Source: DASXYG01 sp036502625
GTDB taxonomy: Bacteria; Actinomycetota; Actinomycetes; Streptosporangiales; Streptosporangiaceae
NCBI GenBank assembly: GCA_036502625.1
Contig: DASXYG010000107.1
Span: 179,510 to 243,509, forward strand
Reading direction: 5' to 3'
DNA length: 64,000 bases
Shown: positions 1 to 7,928 of the stretch, one piece after another
How the letters are laid out: every line of letters starts with the position of its first letter
How positions within the stretch are numbered: position 1 is the stretch's first letter
The notes under the pieces: model-generated
What the model was told of the DNA's origin: nothing
Database searches by the model: none
The model's input: the letters and a program-made list of their open reading frames with translations, nothing else
Made by a program: the position numbers and the translations under genes

Positions 1-685
1 CGCGCGCGGTGACCGCGATGCGGACACCGGTGACGTCGCGCATGAGGTGGTCGCGGTAGTCGTCGTTGAGGTAGCGCTCGCGGCCCACGTCGCCGGGGTG
101 GCTCGGCGGCTCGGTGTTGCTGCGCGGGTCGGCGAAGTACGCGGGGAGGTACTCCATGGCCCAGGCGCTGAAGGCGTCGTACTGCTCGGTGGTGAACACG
201 GCGTCGAACCACGGCACGGGCTTGCCGTCGCCGAAGTCGCGCGTCTGGCGGAACGTCACGGGGTTCGCGACGCCGAGGTCGCGCAGGCGCCGCGTGACGG
301 CCGCGATGTCGCCCTCGCGCTCGGTGGAGACGCCCATTCCGGCCGAGCCGAGGGTGCCGTCCTGGCCGGGGACGTCGCCGACGCCGAACAGCTCGAGGTA
401 CGTCTCGCGGCCCATGAGGTAGCGGCCGGTCCAGGTCTCGCCGCCCGCGCCGGTGGTCGTCCGCACCTGGAAGTTGGCGAACGCGCGCAGGTAGTCGGAG
501 TGCTCGATGGCGTCGGCGGTGGCGCGGTCGAAGACGCCGTACGCGTGGTTGAAGTGCAGGAGCTGCCGGCCCGGCGGCGGGCCGCCGGTGTCGGCCCGCG
601 CCGCGCCCCCTGCCGCCCCGGTGAGGGCGACCGCGAGGGCGACGGGCAGGACCATGCTCATCCGTAACACCCGGGATATCCGCAT
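1..685 (-). CDS. Secreted hypothetical protein, C-terminus beyond window edge
   Basis: The reading frame is open from ATG at 685 to the first base of the window, giving 228 residues without a stop. The N-terminus is a typical signal peptide: Arg-containing n-region (MRISRVLR), a hydrophobic stretch of about 20 residues and an A-R-A-D cleavage-like site near residue 32. The mature part starts LLHFNHAYGVFDRATADAIEHS and contains TGRYLMGRETYLELFGV and WFDAVFTTEQYDAF, which I associate from memory with secreted actinobacterial proteins of the DUF5829 type. That assignment is tentative. No catalytic motif is visible. The downstream ATG at 661 is an alternative start but would cut into the signal peptide. 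Function unknown. Confidence 0.7.
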   Translation of the reverse strand, partial: MRISRVLRMSMVLPVALAVALTGAAGGAARADTGGPPPGRQLLHFNHAYGVFDRATADAIEHSDYLRAFANFQVRTTTGAGGETWTGRYLMGRETYLELFGVGDVPGQDGTLGSAGMGVSTEREGDIAAVTRRLRDLGVANPVTFRQTRDFGDGKPVPWFDAVFTTEQYDAFSAWAMEYLPAYFADPRSNTEPPSHPGDVGRERYLNDDYRDHLMRDVTGVRIAVTAR

Positions 686-772
686 GATGGGGATCGTAGG
701 TCACGGCACCGACATCCGGCCGCGGCGATCACCGCACGGCACGCCCGGCGCGCCGGTTCGCCTGCGGCGGGC

Positions 773-1624
773 TCACGCCCCGGTGAACCGCGCCGGCCGC
801 CGCTCCACGAAGGACCTGACGCCCTCGGCGAAGTCCTCGGTCGCCTGGACCGCGGCGGCCATCTCCGGGATCGCCGCCGCGGCCGCGGCCGGGCCCTCCT
901 CGACGGCCAGCCGCGCGTTCGCGATCGTGTGGACGAGCGCCGACGGCGCGCAGGCGAGCAGCTCGCGCGCCAGCTCCACGGCGCGCTCGCGCTGCCGGCC
1001 CGGCTCCACGACCTCCTGGACGAGCCCCGTACGGTAGGCCTCCGCGGCGCCGAACTCGTCGGCGCGCAGCAGGTGGTACATCGCGTTGCCCCACCCGGCG
1101 CGCTGGACGTACCGGATCGTCGCGCCGCCCAATGGCGCCAGCCCGCGCTTGGGCTCGAGCTGGCAGATCCGCGCGTCCGAGGCGGCCACGACGATGTCGC
1201 CGGCCAGCGCGATCTCGATGCCGACGGTGAACGTGACGCCCTGGATGGCGGTCACGAGCGGCTTGCGCAGGCGGCGGCGCAGCCCGAACGGGTCGACCTG
1301 GTCCGCGCCCCCGCGGCCGGACCTGCGCCCCGCGCCGCCGCCACCGCCGCCGTCGTCCCCGTCGCCGCCGCCGCCGAAGAACAGCGGCATCTCCAGGCCC
1401 GCCGTCGTGTGCTCACCGGCGAACGTCAGCACGCCGGCGAACAGCGACGGGTCGTCGTCCAGCCAGGTGTACGCCGCGGCGAGCTCGGCGCTGATCTTCG
1501 GCGTGAACGCGTTCTTCTTCTCCACCCGGTCCACCGTCATCAGGAGGATCCGGTCGTCGATGACGCTCGTCGCGACCTGGCCGTGCGCGTGCCGCTCGGC
1601 GGCGGCTCCAGCATCGAGTTCCAT
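773..1624 (-). CDS. Enoyl-CoA hydratase/isomerase (crotonase) family protein
   Basis: A 283-residue crotonase-fold protein, expected to act on an acyl-CoA thioester in the cytoplasm. Seen: the N-terminal strand region VIDDRILLMTVDRVEKKNAFTP (20-42); a helix segment that normally carries the first oxyanion-hole Ala/Gly (HTTAGLEM, 72-79); the second oxyanion-hole region VTFTVGIEIALAGDIVVAA (130-148); and QLEPKRGLAPLGGAT (155-169), where Glu157 matches the usual catalytic Glu position. Odd: residues 84-106 are almost pure Gly/Asp/Arg, encoded by a GCC-repeat-like tract, inserted after the first oxyanion motif. The C-terminal helical domain is complete. It is divergent from the HxlR regulator at 1688 and shares its promoter region, so that regulator probably controls it. 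The substrate cannot be told. Confidence 0.85.
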   Translation of the reverse strand: MELDAGAAAERHAHGQVATSVIDDRILLMTVDRVEKKNAFTPKISAELAAAYTWLDDDPSLFAGVLTFAGEHTTAGLEMPLFFGGGGDGDDGGGGGGAGRRSGRGGADQVDPFGLRRRLRKPLVTAIQGVTFTVGIEIALAGDIVVAASDARICQLEPKRGLAPLGGATIRYVQRAGWGNAMYHLLRADEFGAAEAYRTGLVQEVVEPGRQRERAVELARELLACAPSALVHTIANARLAVEEGPAAAAAAIPEMAAAVQATEDFAEGVRSFVERRPARFTGA

Positions 1625-1635
1625 GATGAAACGGT

Positions 1636-1680
1636 ACGGTAGACCGGTGAGTTACATGATGCAACCCTCTCGGGTACGCT
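1636..1680. promoter_or_regulatory. Divergent promoters sharing an HxlR-type palindrome
   Basis: At 1651-1665 lies GTTACATGATGCAAC, an imperfect palindrome (GTTRCAT-S-ATGYAAC). It contains a plus-strand -35 (TTACAT, 1652-1657), 17 bp from -10 TACGCT (1675-1680), and a minus-strand -35 (TTGCAT, 1664-1659), 17 bp from -10 TACCGT (1641-1636). Both start codons lie within about 12 bp of their -10, so both transcripts would be nearly leaderless. A regulator bound here would cover both -35 elements. The likely ligand-responsive protein is the HxlR product of 1688-2149; this pairing is inference. Confidence 0.55.
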
Positions 1681-1687
1681 GACCGCC

Positions 1688-2149
1688 GTGAAGCGCACCG
1701 ACACCTCGACCTGGCCCTGCACGATCGCGCGCAGCGCCGACGTCCTCGGCGACCACTGGAACCTGCTGCTCATCCGCCAGGCGTGCATGGGCACCCGCCG
1801 CTTCGACGACTTCCAGGCCGCGCTCGGCATCGGCCGCAACATCCTCACCCAGCGGCTGCACCGGCTCGTCGAGGAGGGCCTGCTCAGCCGCGCGGAGTAC
1901 CAGCGGACCCCGCCGCGGCACGAGTACCGCCTGACCGAAAAGGGCCGCGAGGCCTACCCGATCCTCGCCGCGATGGCCGCCTGGGGCGAGCGCTGGCTCA
2001 CCGGGCCCGAGGGCACGCCGCTCGTCCTGCACCACACCCCGTGCGACCACGACATGCACGCCGTCGTGGTGTGCAGCGCGTGCGACGAGCCGCTGGACGT
2101 CCGCGAGGTGCGCGCCCTGCGCGGCCCCGGTTTCCCGGACGCCGACTGA
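1688..2149 (+). CDS. HxlR family winged-helix transcriptional regulator
   Basis: A 153-residue DNA-binding protein starting with GTG. It shows the HxlR signature: C(13)TIARSADVLGDHWNLLLIRQA, then the recognition region FDDFQAALGIGRNILTQRLHRLVEEGLL and the wing HEYRLTEKGREAYPIL. After the domain, WGERWLTGPEG is followed by a C-terminal tail with H-x2-H and CSAC, a Cys pair that could bind metal or sense redox state; that role is speculative. It is divergent from the crotonase gene with only 63 bp between starts, and the shared palindrome in the gap suggests autoregulation plus control of the crotonase. Confidence 0.9.
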   Translation: MKRTDTSTWPCTIARSADVLGDHWNLLLIRQACMGTRRFDDFQAALGIGRNILTQRLHRLVEEGLLSRAEYQRTPPRHEYRLTEKGREAYPILAAMAAWGERWLTGPEGTPLVLHHTPCDHDMHAVVVCSACDEPLDVREVRALRGPGFPDAD

Positions 2150-2178
2150 CCTCGGGATCGTGCGCTACGGTCGGGCGG

Positions 2179-2553
2179 ATGGAGGAGAACCGCGCGCGGC
2201 ACGTCGTGGACGCGCTGCGCGACCGCGGAATCAACGCCCACCTCGCGAAGGTGAACGTCGGGCAGTTCGGGGTGCGGGTGGCGCTGCCGGGCGGCCGCAA
2301 TGCCGAATGGGACACCGACGGCACCGCCGGGCTCGAGGCGCAGGTGATGAAGGACGGCATGCTCGTCGGCTTCGTCCCCGTCATCGAGGGCTCGGAGGAC
2401 TTCGACGAGCAGCAGGTCATCGACGCCATCGCGCGCACCGACTACGACAAGCCGATCGCCGAGCAGCGGCCCGCCGCGCCGCCGCCCGGCGAGCCGCTGC
2501 CCCCTGAGGGCGGCCTGTTCCGCCGCTTCCTCGACGGCTTCCGCTACCGCTGA
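2179..2553 (+). CDS. Hypothetical acidic protein
   Basis: I do not recognise this 124-residue protein. Starting at ATG 2179 it reads MEENRARHVVDALRDRGINAHLAKVNVGQFGVRVALPGGRNAEW, a compact alpha/beta pattern. A middle part follows (GFVPVIEGSEDFDEQQVIDAIARTDYD), then a Pro-rich linker and a short basic C-terminus (GLFRRFLDGFRYR). No signal peptide or membrane segment. A TACGGT -10-like box at 2166-2171 lies just upstream, so the message may be nearly leaderless. The last 10 bp overlap the 3' end of the convergent aminotransferase gene. Confidence 0.75.
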   Translation: MEENRARHVVDALRDRGINAHLAKVNVGQFGVRVALPGGRNAEWDTDGTAGLEAQVMKDGMLVGFVPVIEGSEDFDEQQVIDAIARTDYDKPIAEQRPAAPPPGEPLPPEGGLFRRFLDGFRYR

Positions 2554-3833
2554 CCCGCCGCGCGGGCCAGGGCGGCGCCGAGCCGCCTGATGCCCTCGCT
2601 GATCTCGTCGTCCGGCACGTGGCTGAACGCCAGCCGCAGGTGCGGCGAGTCGCCGGGCCCCCAGCCGCGGAACGAGGTCGTGCCCGCGTCGCCGCCCGCG
2701 GCGAACACGTTGCCGCTGACGTACGTCACGCCCTCCTCGCGCGCGGCCCCGGCCAGCGCGAGCGGGTCGGTGCCGGCGGCGAGCGTCAGCCACGCGAAGA
2801 AGCCGCCGCCGGGCTCCTGCCAGGTGACGTACGGCGCGCAGTGCGCGGCCAGGCCCCGGACGACATGGGCGCTCTTCGCGGCGTAGTGGCCGCGCAGCCG
2901 CGGGATGTGCGCGTCGAGGAAGCCGGTGCGCGCCAGGTGGGCGACGGCGCGCTGCACGAGCGGGCTCGTGCCCATGTCGGTACGAGTGGCCACCAGCGCG
3001 CCCGTGACGTCGTCGGCGGCCTGGCACCAGCCGAGGCGCAGGCCGGGGGCGAGGATCTTGCTGAACGTGCCGATGCGGATGACGCCCGCGCCGCCGGCCA
3101 TGGCGTACAGCGACGGGGGCGGCTCGGTGCCGAACCACACCTCGCGGTACGCCTCGTCCTCGACGATCAGCGTGCCGTGCCGGGCGCACAGGTCGAGGAC
3201 CGTACGGCGGCGGTCCGCGGCGAGCGTGGCGCCGGTCGGGTTCTGGTACGCGGGGATCGTGTAGAGCATCTTCGCGGGGGTGCCGGCCGCGGCGAGCCGG
3301 TCGAGGAGGTCCGCCAGGGCGTCCGGGTCGAGGCCGTCGCCGTCCACCGGAACCGTCTCGATGCGCGGGGTCGCCTGGAGCAGGGTGCGCACCGAGCCGG
3401 AGAAGCTGAACTCCTCGACGACCACGACGTCGCCGGGGTCGAGGAAGGTGTCGGCGATGTTGGCGAGCGCGCCCGCGGCGCCGTTGGTCAGCGTGAACCG
3501 CGCGGCCGAGCCGGGCGTGCCGTCGATGGCCGCCCAGTGGACGGCCAGCCATTCGCGCAGCGCCGGGTGGCCCTGGGCGCCGCCGTACTGCAGGGCCGGG
3601 TCGGTGTCGGTGGCGAGCACCTTGGCGAACGCCGCGGTCAGCTCGTCGGCGGGCAGCACCTCCGGGTCGGGCAGCCCGGCCACGAACCCGATCGGCGGGT
3701 CCTCCCCCGCCGGGACGTCGGCGCCCGAGCCGGGGCCCGCGTACGCCGCGCCGACCCGCCGGGCCCGCTGCGACAACCGCTCCGTACCAGGCCGCCCGTC
3801 CGGGCCCTGGCCACGCACTTCGCTGACGGCCAC
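2544..3833 (-). CDS. PLP-dependent aminotransferase, class I/II
   Basis: A 429-residue fold-type I aminotransferase resembling the LysN/2-aminoadipate group and the catalytic half of MocR regulators, but without an N-terminal DNA-binding domain. Visible cofactor residues: N198 in YQNPTG, D226 in VEDEAYREVWFG, the Schiff-base lysine K259 in TFSKILAPGLRLGW with R266, and the carboxylate-binding Arg in SPHLRLAFS near 402. It starts at GTG 3833 behind a strong AACAGGAGG Shine-Dalgarno. It is the last gene of a same-strand run of MFS, ThDP enzyme, AraC regulator and this gene, 46 bp after the regulator, so it may act on an amino or keto acid linked to that pathway. Substrate unknown. Confidence 0.88.
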   Translation of the reverse strand: MAVSEVRGQGPDGRPGTERLSQRARRVGAAYAGPGSGADVPAGEDPPIGFVAGLPDPEVLPADELTAAFAKVLATDTDPALQYGGAQGHPALREWLAVHWAAIDGTPGSAARFTLTNGAAGALANIADTFLDPGDVVVVEEFSFSGSVRTLLQATPRIETVPVDGDGLDPDALADLLDRLAAAGTPAKMLYTIPAYQNPTGATLAADRRRTVLDLCARHGTLIVEDEAYREVWFGTEPPPSLYAMAGGAGVIRIGTFSKILAPGLRLGWCQAADDVTGALVATRTDMGTSPLVQRAVAHLARTGFLDAHIPRLRGHYAAKSAHVVRGLAAHCAPYVTWQEPGGGFFAWLTLAAGTDPLALAGAAREEGVTYVSGNVFAAGGDAGTTSFRGWGPGDSPHLRLAFSHVPDDEISEGIRRLGAALARAAGQR

Positions 3834-3879
3834 GCAGGCCTCCTGTTCCGATGGTTCCGCTGGTTCGGCTGGTTCGGCG

Positions 3880-4785
3880 TCATCGCCGGCGGCGCAACCC
3901 CGTCGGCGTCACCGAGAGTATGCGCCGGAAGGCCCGCGTCATCTGCGCCGGGGCGGCGAATCCGCACCGCCGCGCGATCTCGGCCACCGGCAGGTCGCTG
4001 GTGAGCACCAGGTGCTTGGCACGTTCCACCCGGCGCTGGGTGACGTAGCGGTACGGCGGGACGCCGGTCGCCGACTTGAACATCCGGGCGAAGTGGAACG
4101 GGCTGAGGTTCTCCGCGGCGGCCAGGTCCGACAGCGTCAGCGGGTGGTCAAGCGCGGCGTCGACCCGCTCGCGCACCCGCGCGGCCAGCGCGTCCGCGCG
4201 GCGCCGCGACGGCTCCTCCCGCGGGTACGGGCCGCGGCTGGCGTAGCGGCGCAGCAGCCGTACGGCCAGGGCGGTCGCCAGCGCGTCGGCCAGGGCGTCG
4301 CCGCCGCGCTCGTCCTCGCGGGCGCGCGCCTCGGCGGCCAGCGCCAGGCCGATCATGCGCGCCTGCGGGTCCGGGCCGTGGCGCTCGCACGGGAACCGCG
4401 CCGTCTCCGTGCCGACCACGCCCGCCGCCAGGCCGTCCACGAACGCGGGGTCCAGCGCCACGTTCAGCACCTCGATCTCCTCGCACCACGTGAAGCTGGA
4501 CACCAGCCAGGCGGGCGTGAACACCACGTCGCCGGGCTCCGGCCGCAGCTCGGCACGGCCGTGCGCGTTCCGGTAGTCGTACACCCGCGCCGGCCGGATC
4601 TGCACCGACAGCAGGTGCTCGGTCAGGAAGCGGTCGCGCAGCTCCGTCGGCGGCAGCACCTGCTGCTCGACCTTGACGTGGCGCCACCCGGCCGCGGTGC
4701 TGCTCAGCGACAGCGAGGAGTCGCCGGCCAGCCGCAGCGCCCGCCCGTCATCGCCGGCATGCGCAAGGATCCGACTCAGCGGCAC
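3880..4785 (-). CDS. AraC family transcriptional regulator
   Basis: A 301-residue regulator with an N-terminal cupin-like sensor (roughly residues 20-120, including the VVFTPAWLVSSFTW strand) and a C-terminal double helix-turn-helix (about 213-301). The latter shows LTLSDLAAAENLSPFHFARMFK as the first HTH and PVAEIARRCGFAAPAQMTRAFR as the second, ending in the usual TPTGLR segment. The start is GTG 4785. It sits 25 bp after the thiamine-diphosphate enzyme gene and 46 bp before the aminotransferase on the same strand, so it is probably co-transcribed and regulates this cluster in response to its substrate (inference). Confidence 0.88.
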   Translation of the reverse strand: MPLSRILAHAGDDGRALRLAGDSSLSLSSTAAGWRHVKVEQQVLPPTELRDRFLTEHLLSVQIRPARVYDYRNAHGRAELRPEPGDVVFTPAWLVSSFTWCEEIEVLNVALDPAFVDGLAAGVVGTETARFPCERHGPDPQARMIGLALAAEARAREDERGGDALADALATALAVRLLRRYASRGPYPREEPSRRRADALAARVRERVDAALDHPLTLSDLAAAENLSPFHFARMFKSATGVPPYRYVTQRRVERAKHLVLTSDLPVAEIARRCGFAAPAQMTRAFRRILSVTPTGLRRRR

Positions 4786-4810
4786 CCCCGGATTCTAGGC
4801 GCGCACGGCG

Positions 4811-6484
4811 TCAGTCCCGCATTCCGGGGTCGCGCTCGGGCGACTGGCTCCCGCCGAGCCGGGTGATCGGCGCCAGCCGGGCCAGGTCGATGTCCAGGAC
4901 CGCCGGGCCCTCGGCGGCGACGGACGCGGCGAAGGCGGCCGCGAACTCCGCCGCGCCGCCCACCCGTACACCGCGCACGCCCACGGACTCGGCGAGCGCC
5001 GCGAAGTCCGGGGTGGCCAGGTCGACGTCGTGCGGGGTGCCGTCGTACGTCGCGCGCTGGATGCCGCGCAGGACGCCGTAGCCGCGGTCGTTGAACACGC
5101 AGACGGTGATCGGCAGGTGGTACTGCGCGGCGGTGGCCAGCTCGCCGACGCTCAGCATGAGCCCGCCGTCGCCCTGGATCACCACCGTACGGGCGCCGGT
5201 GCCGACGGCCGCGCCCACGGCCAGCGGCAGGCCGGGCCCGATCGCCGCGGACGTCGGCCGCAGCGAGGTGCGCGGCGTGAGGATCGGCAGCAGGTTGTCG
5301 CCCCAGGTGTAGGCGGGCACGGTGGCGTCGCGGACCACCACGCCCTCGCGCGGCAGGTGGGTGCGGATGGCCGCGCAGATCGCCCGGTGGTCCGGGCCGA
5401 TGCGCTCCAGCGCCTGCTCCCGCGCCTGCGCGGCGGCCTTGCGCGCCTGCACCGCCCATTCGGCGTCGCCCTCGTCGCGCGCCGCCGGGAGGTGCGCCGT
5501 GATCGCGCGCAGCGCGGCGACCGCGTCGCCGGTCAGGCCGATGTCGACCGGGTAGCTGCGGCCGATGACGGACGGGTCGGCGTCCACGTGCGCCAGCGGG
5601 CCGCCGAGCCGCAGCGTCCACGCCGCGGTCGGCTGCATCTGGAAGCGGGTGCCCACCGCCAGGACGTAGTCGGCGGACTCCAGCACCTCGCGTACGGGGG
5701 CGGAGGTCAGCAGCGAGCCGAGGCTCAGCGGGTGGTCCTCGGGGATGGCGCCGCGGCCGTTGGTGGTCGTCACCACGGGCGCGTCCAGGCGCTCGGCCAG
5801 CGCGACCACCTCGGCGGACGCGCCGGACGACACCGCGCCGCCGCCGGCCCAGATCAGCGGGCGCGACGCGGCGGCCAGCCGGGCGGCGATCCGCTCGGCG
5901 CGCGCCGCGTCGACCCGCGCGGGCGGCGGCTCGTCGGCGCGGACGGGCGGCGCGGCCTCGCGGGCGTACTGCAGGTCGATGGGGATCTCCACGGCGCACG
6001 GCTGCGGGCGGCCGGTACGCGCCATCCGGGCGGCGCGGGCGATCGCGTCGGGGATGTCGGCGGTGCGGCCCACCGTGATCGTCTCCCGGGTGAGGTCGCG
6101 CAGCATGGCGGGCTGCCGCTCCGCCTCGTGCAGGAAGCCGCGGCCCTGCCCGTAGAAGCGGCTCTCCACCTGGCCGGTGATCATCAGCACCGGCGAGGAC
6201 GCGAACCCGGCCTCGAACAGCCCGCCCATCGCGTTGGCCGCGCCCGGCCCGGTGCTGGTCAGCGCGACGCCCAGCCGTCCGGTCGTCCGGGCGTAGGCGT
6301 CGGCGGCGTGCACCGCGGCCTGCTCGTGGCGCACGTCGACCGCCGCGATGCCGTCCGCGCCGGCGATGGCGTGGAAGACCGGCAGGTTGTGCACGCTGAC
6401 GATGCCGAACACGTGGCGGACCCCCAGCGCCTGCAGGGCCCGTACGACGAGTTCGCCGCCGGTCAGGTCGTCCGTCTCTGTCAT
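4811..6484 (-). CDS. Thiamine diphosphate-dependent enzyme, acetolactate synthase-like
   Basis: A 557-residue member of the acetolactate synthase/benzoylformate decarboxylase superfamily with the three usual domains. The N-terminal ThDP domain carries the activating Glu54 in DVRHEQAAVHAADAYAR, the middle domain spans about 190-330, and the C-terminal domain has the ThDP/Mg motif GDG(438-440)GLMLSVGEL ending in N465-D466. ATG 6484 overlaps the stop of the upstream MFS gene (ATGA), implying translational coupling. Transporter and enzyme therefore likely handle one substrate, plausibly a 2-keto acid or a related carboxylate. True acetolactate synthase is less likely, because no regulatory subunit or ilvC gene is nearby. 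Exact reaction unknown. Confidence 0.85.
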   Translation of the reverse strand: MTETDDLTGGELVVRALQALGVRHVFGIVSVHNLPVFHAIAGADGIAAVDVRHEQAAVHAADAYARTTGRLGVALTSTGPGAANAMGGLFEAGFASSPVLMITGQVESRFYGQGRGFLHEAERQPAMLRDLTRETITVGRTADIPDAIARAARMARTGRPQPCAVEIPIDLQYAREAAPPVRADEPPPARVDAARAERIAARLAAASRPLIWAGGGAVSSGASAEVVALAERLDAPVVTTTNGRGAIPEDHPLSLGSLLTSAPVREVLESADYVLAVGTRFQMQPTAAWTLRLGGPLAHVDADPSVIGRSYPVDIGLTGDAVAALRAITAHLPAARDEGDAEWAVQARKAAAQAREQALERIGPDHRAICAAIRTHLPREGVVVRDATVPAYTWGDNLLPILTPRTSLRPTSAAIGPGLPLAVGAAVGTGARTVVIQGDGGLMLSVGELATAAQYHLPITVCVFNDRGYGVLRGIQRATYDGTPHDVDLATPDFAALAESVGVRGVRVGGAAEFAAAFAASVAAEGPAVLDIDLARLAPITRLGGSQSPERDPGMRD

Positions 6485-7752
6485 GCGTACTGTCCGATCG
6501 TCGGGGCGGCCGCCGCGCGGGGCCGCCGCCAGGGGCCCTTGAAGAAGAACAGCAGCGGGATGAAGCAGAACTTCATGGCGGTCGCGATGACCAGCCACGT
6601 CTGCCACCCGCCGCCCATGCCTATCACCGCGGGCGCGCCGAGCGACACGGTGATCGTGCAGGCGCGGGCGATGAAGCCGTACAGGCCCCACGCGCGGCCC
6701 TGCGCCGCCGGCGCGATGTCCTCGGTGGTCTCGGAGTAGTTGGCCAGCCAGGTGCAGAAGCCGATGCCGCTGCCCAGGCCGAGGGTGGCGCTGGCGACCA
6801 TCAGCGGGCCGGTCGAGCCGCCGGAGCCGGCGAAGTACGCGAAGAAGCCGGTGGACGCGACCGCGAGCACGGCGCCGACCAGCATGACGGCCTTGCGCAT
6901 CTGGAGCCGGTCGGAGATCCAGCCGAACACCGGCAGCGCGATCAGCTCCGCGACCCACATGACCGTCATCAGCCGGGACGCCTCGGCCGTGCGGATGCCG
7001 AACGACTCGGTGAGGATCACCGTGCCGTAGACGGAGAACGTGACGAACGAGGTCACCCAGAAGTAGCAGGCGAACATGTTCACCCACACGACCGGGCGGC
7101 GCAGCAGCGCGCCGTACGAGCCCTGCCGGGCCGGCGCCGCCTCCGGTTCGGCGGCCGGCTCCACGCCGCGCGACTCGGTGAGCATGATCCGCCCGCGCAG
7201 CGCCGGCGAGAGGTCCGCGATGGTCGCCGCGATCACCACGCTGAAGACCAGCGAGAGCACGCCCATGATGACGAACTGCGACCGCCAGGAATCGTGGAAG
7301 AGGTCCAGCGTCACGGCCGCGATGCCGGACGCCAGGAAACTCGACCCGACCGGCCCGCAGTCCCAGAATGCGAAACTGGACGCGCGGCCCATGCGCGGGG
7401 AGAAATCGCGCACGAGCGGTGCCGTGGCCGCGATCGCCGCGCTTTCCACGAACGTCAGCACGAAACGCAGCACGAACAGTTCGGTCGCGTTGCTCACCAG
7501 CACCATGGCCAGGCAGCAGAATCCGGTGAGGAACAGCAGCGGCGTGAGCACCTTGACCCGGCCCACCCGGTCGCACCAGCGCCCGGCCAGCAGCGCGGAG
7601 ACCGCACCGGTCAGCGTCGTCACCGCCTGGATCAGGCCGTACGTGCCGAGGCTCATGCCGAGGTCTTTGAGCAGCAGCGGCAGGACCGGGGATATCTGCA
7701 GTTCGTACGCCGCGATCAGATTGGCGAGAATGGCCATGAGCAGCAGCCACAT
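6481..7752 (-). CDS. MFS transporter
   Basis: A 423-residue transporter with about 12 hydrophobic segments. It has the cytoplasmic signature GRWCDRVGRVKVLTPLL after helix 2 and a matching WISDRLQMRKAVMLVG loop after helix 8. The start is placed at ATG 7752. An in-frame GTG at 7806 would add 18 residues, but the intervening codons have several A/T third positions, unlike the gene body, so I prefer the ATG. The stop overlaps the start of the thiamine-diphosphate enzyme, making this the first gene of a likely operon of transporter, enzyme, AraC regulator and aminotransferase. Substrate unknown. Confidence 0.85.
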   Translation of the reverse strand: MWLLLMAILANLIAAYELQISPVLPLLLKDLGMSLGTYGLIQAVTTLTGAVSALLAGRWCDRVGRVKVLTPLLFLTGFCCLAMVLVSNATELFVLRFVLTFVESAAIAATAPLVRDFSPRMGRASSFAFWDCGPVGSSFLASGIAAVTLDLFHDSWRSQFVIMGVLSLVFSVVIAATIADLSPALRGRIMLTESRGVEPAAEPEAAPARQGSYGALLRRPVVWVNMFACYFWVTSFVTFSVYGTVILTESFGIRTAEASRLMTVMWVAELIALPVFGWISDRLQMRKAVMLVGAVLAVASTGFFAYFAGSGGSTGPLMVASATLGLGSGIGFCTWLANYSETTEDIAPAAQGRAWGLYGFIARACTITVSLGAPAVIGMGGGWQTWLVIATAMKFCFIPLLFFFKGPWRRPRAAAAPTIGQYA

Positions 7753-7851
7753 TCGCCGCCCGCCCTGCGGATACCGATGGAGAACGCGCACCCGGAGAAT
7801 CGCCACAAGCCCGCCTTTCGCCACCCCCGAACGGATCGCGCAGACAATTCC

Positions 7852-7879
7852 ACGATACGTACCGGACGCCGGCAGTAAA
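7852..7879 (-). promoter_or_regulatory. Putative promoter of the MFS/ThDP operon
   Basis: Reading the minus strand, TTTACT (7879-7874) and TATCGT (7857-7852) are separated by 16 bp in a locally AT-richer stretch between the MFS gene and the 3' end of the protease gene. This matches a housekeeping-type promoter moderately well and leaves a leader of about 95 nt before ATG 7752. Confidence 0.4.
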
Positions 7880-7928
7880 CCGCGATTCTTGCCGAGCGAC
7901 CGCCGATACTTGCTCCGGCGGGCCGGGG

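Noticed and set aside
7753..7806. GTG 7806 as start of the MFS transporter
   Set aside because: The 18 extra codons have several A/T third positions unlike the gene, and the transporter's first helix begins right at ATG 7752. It cannot be fully excluded.
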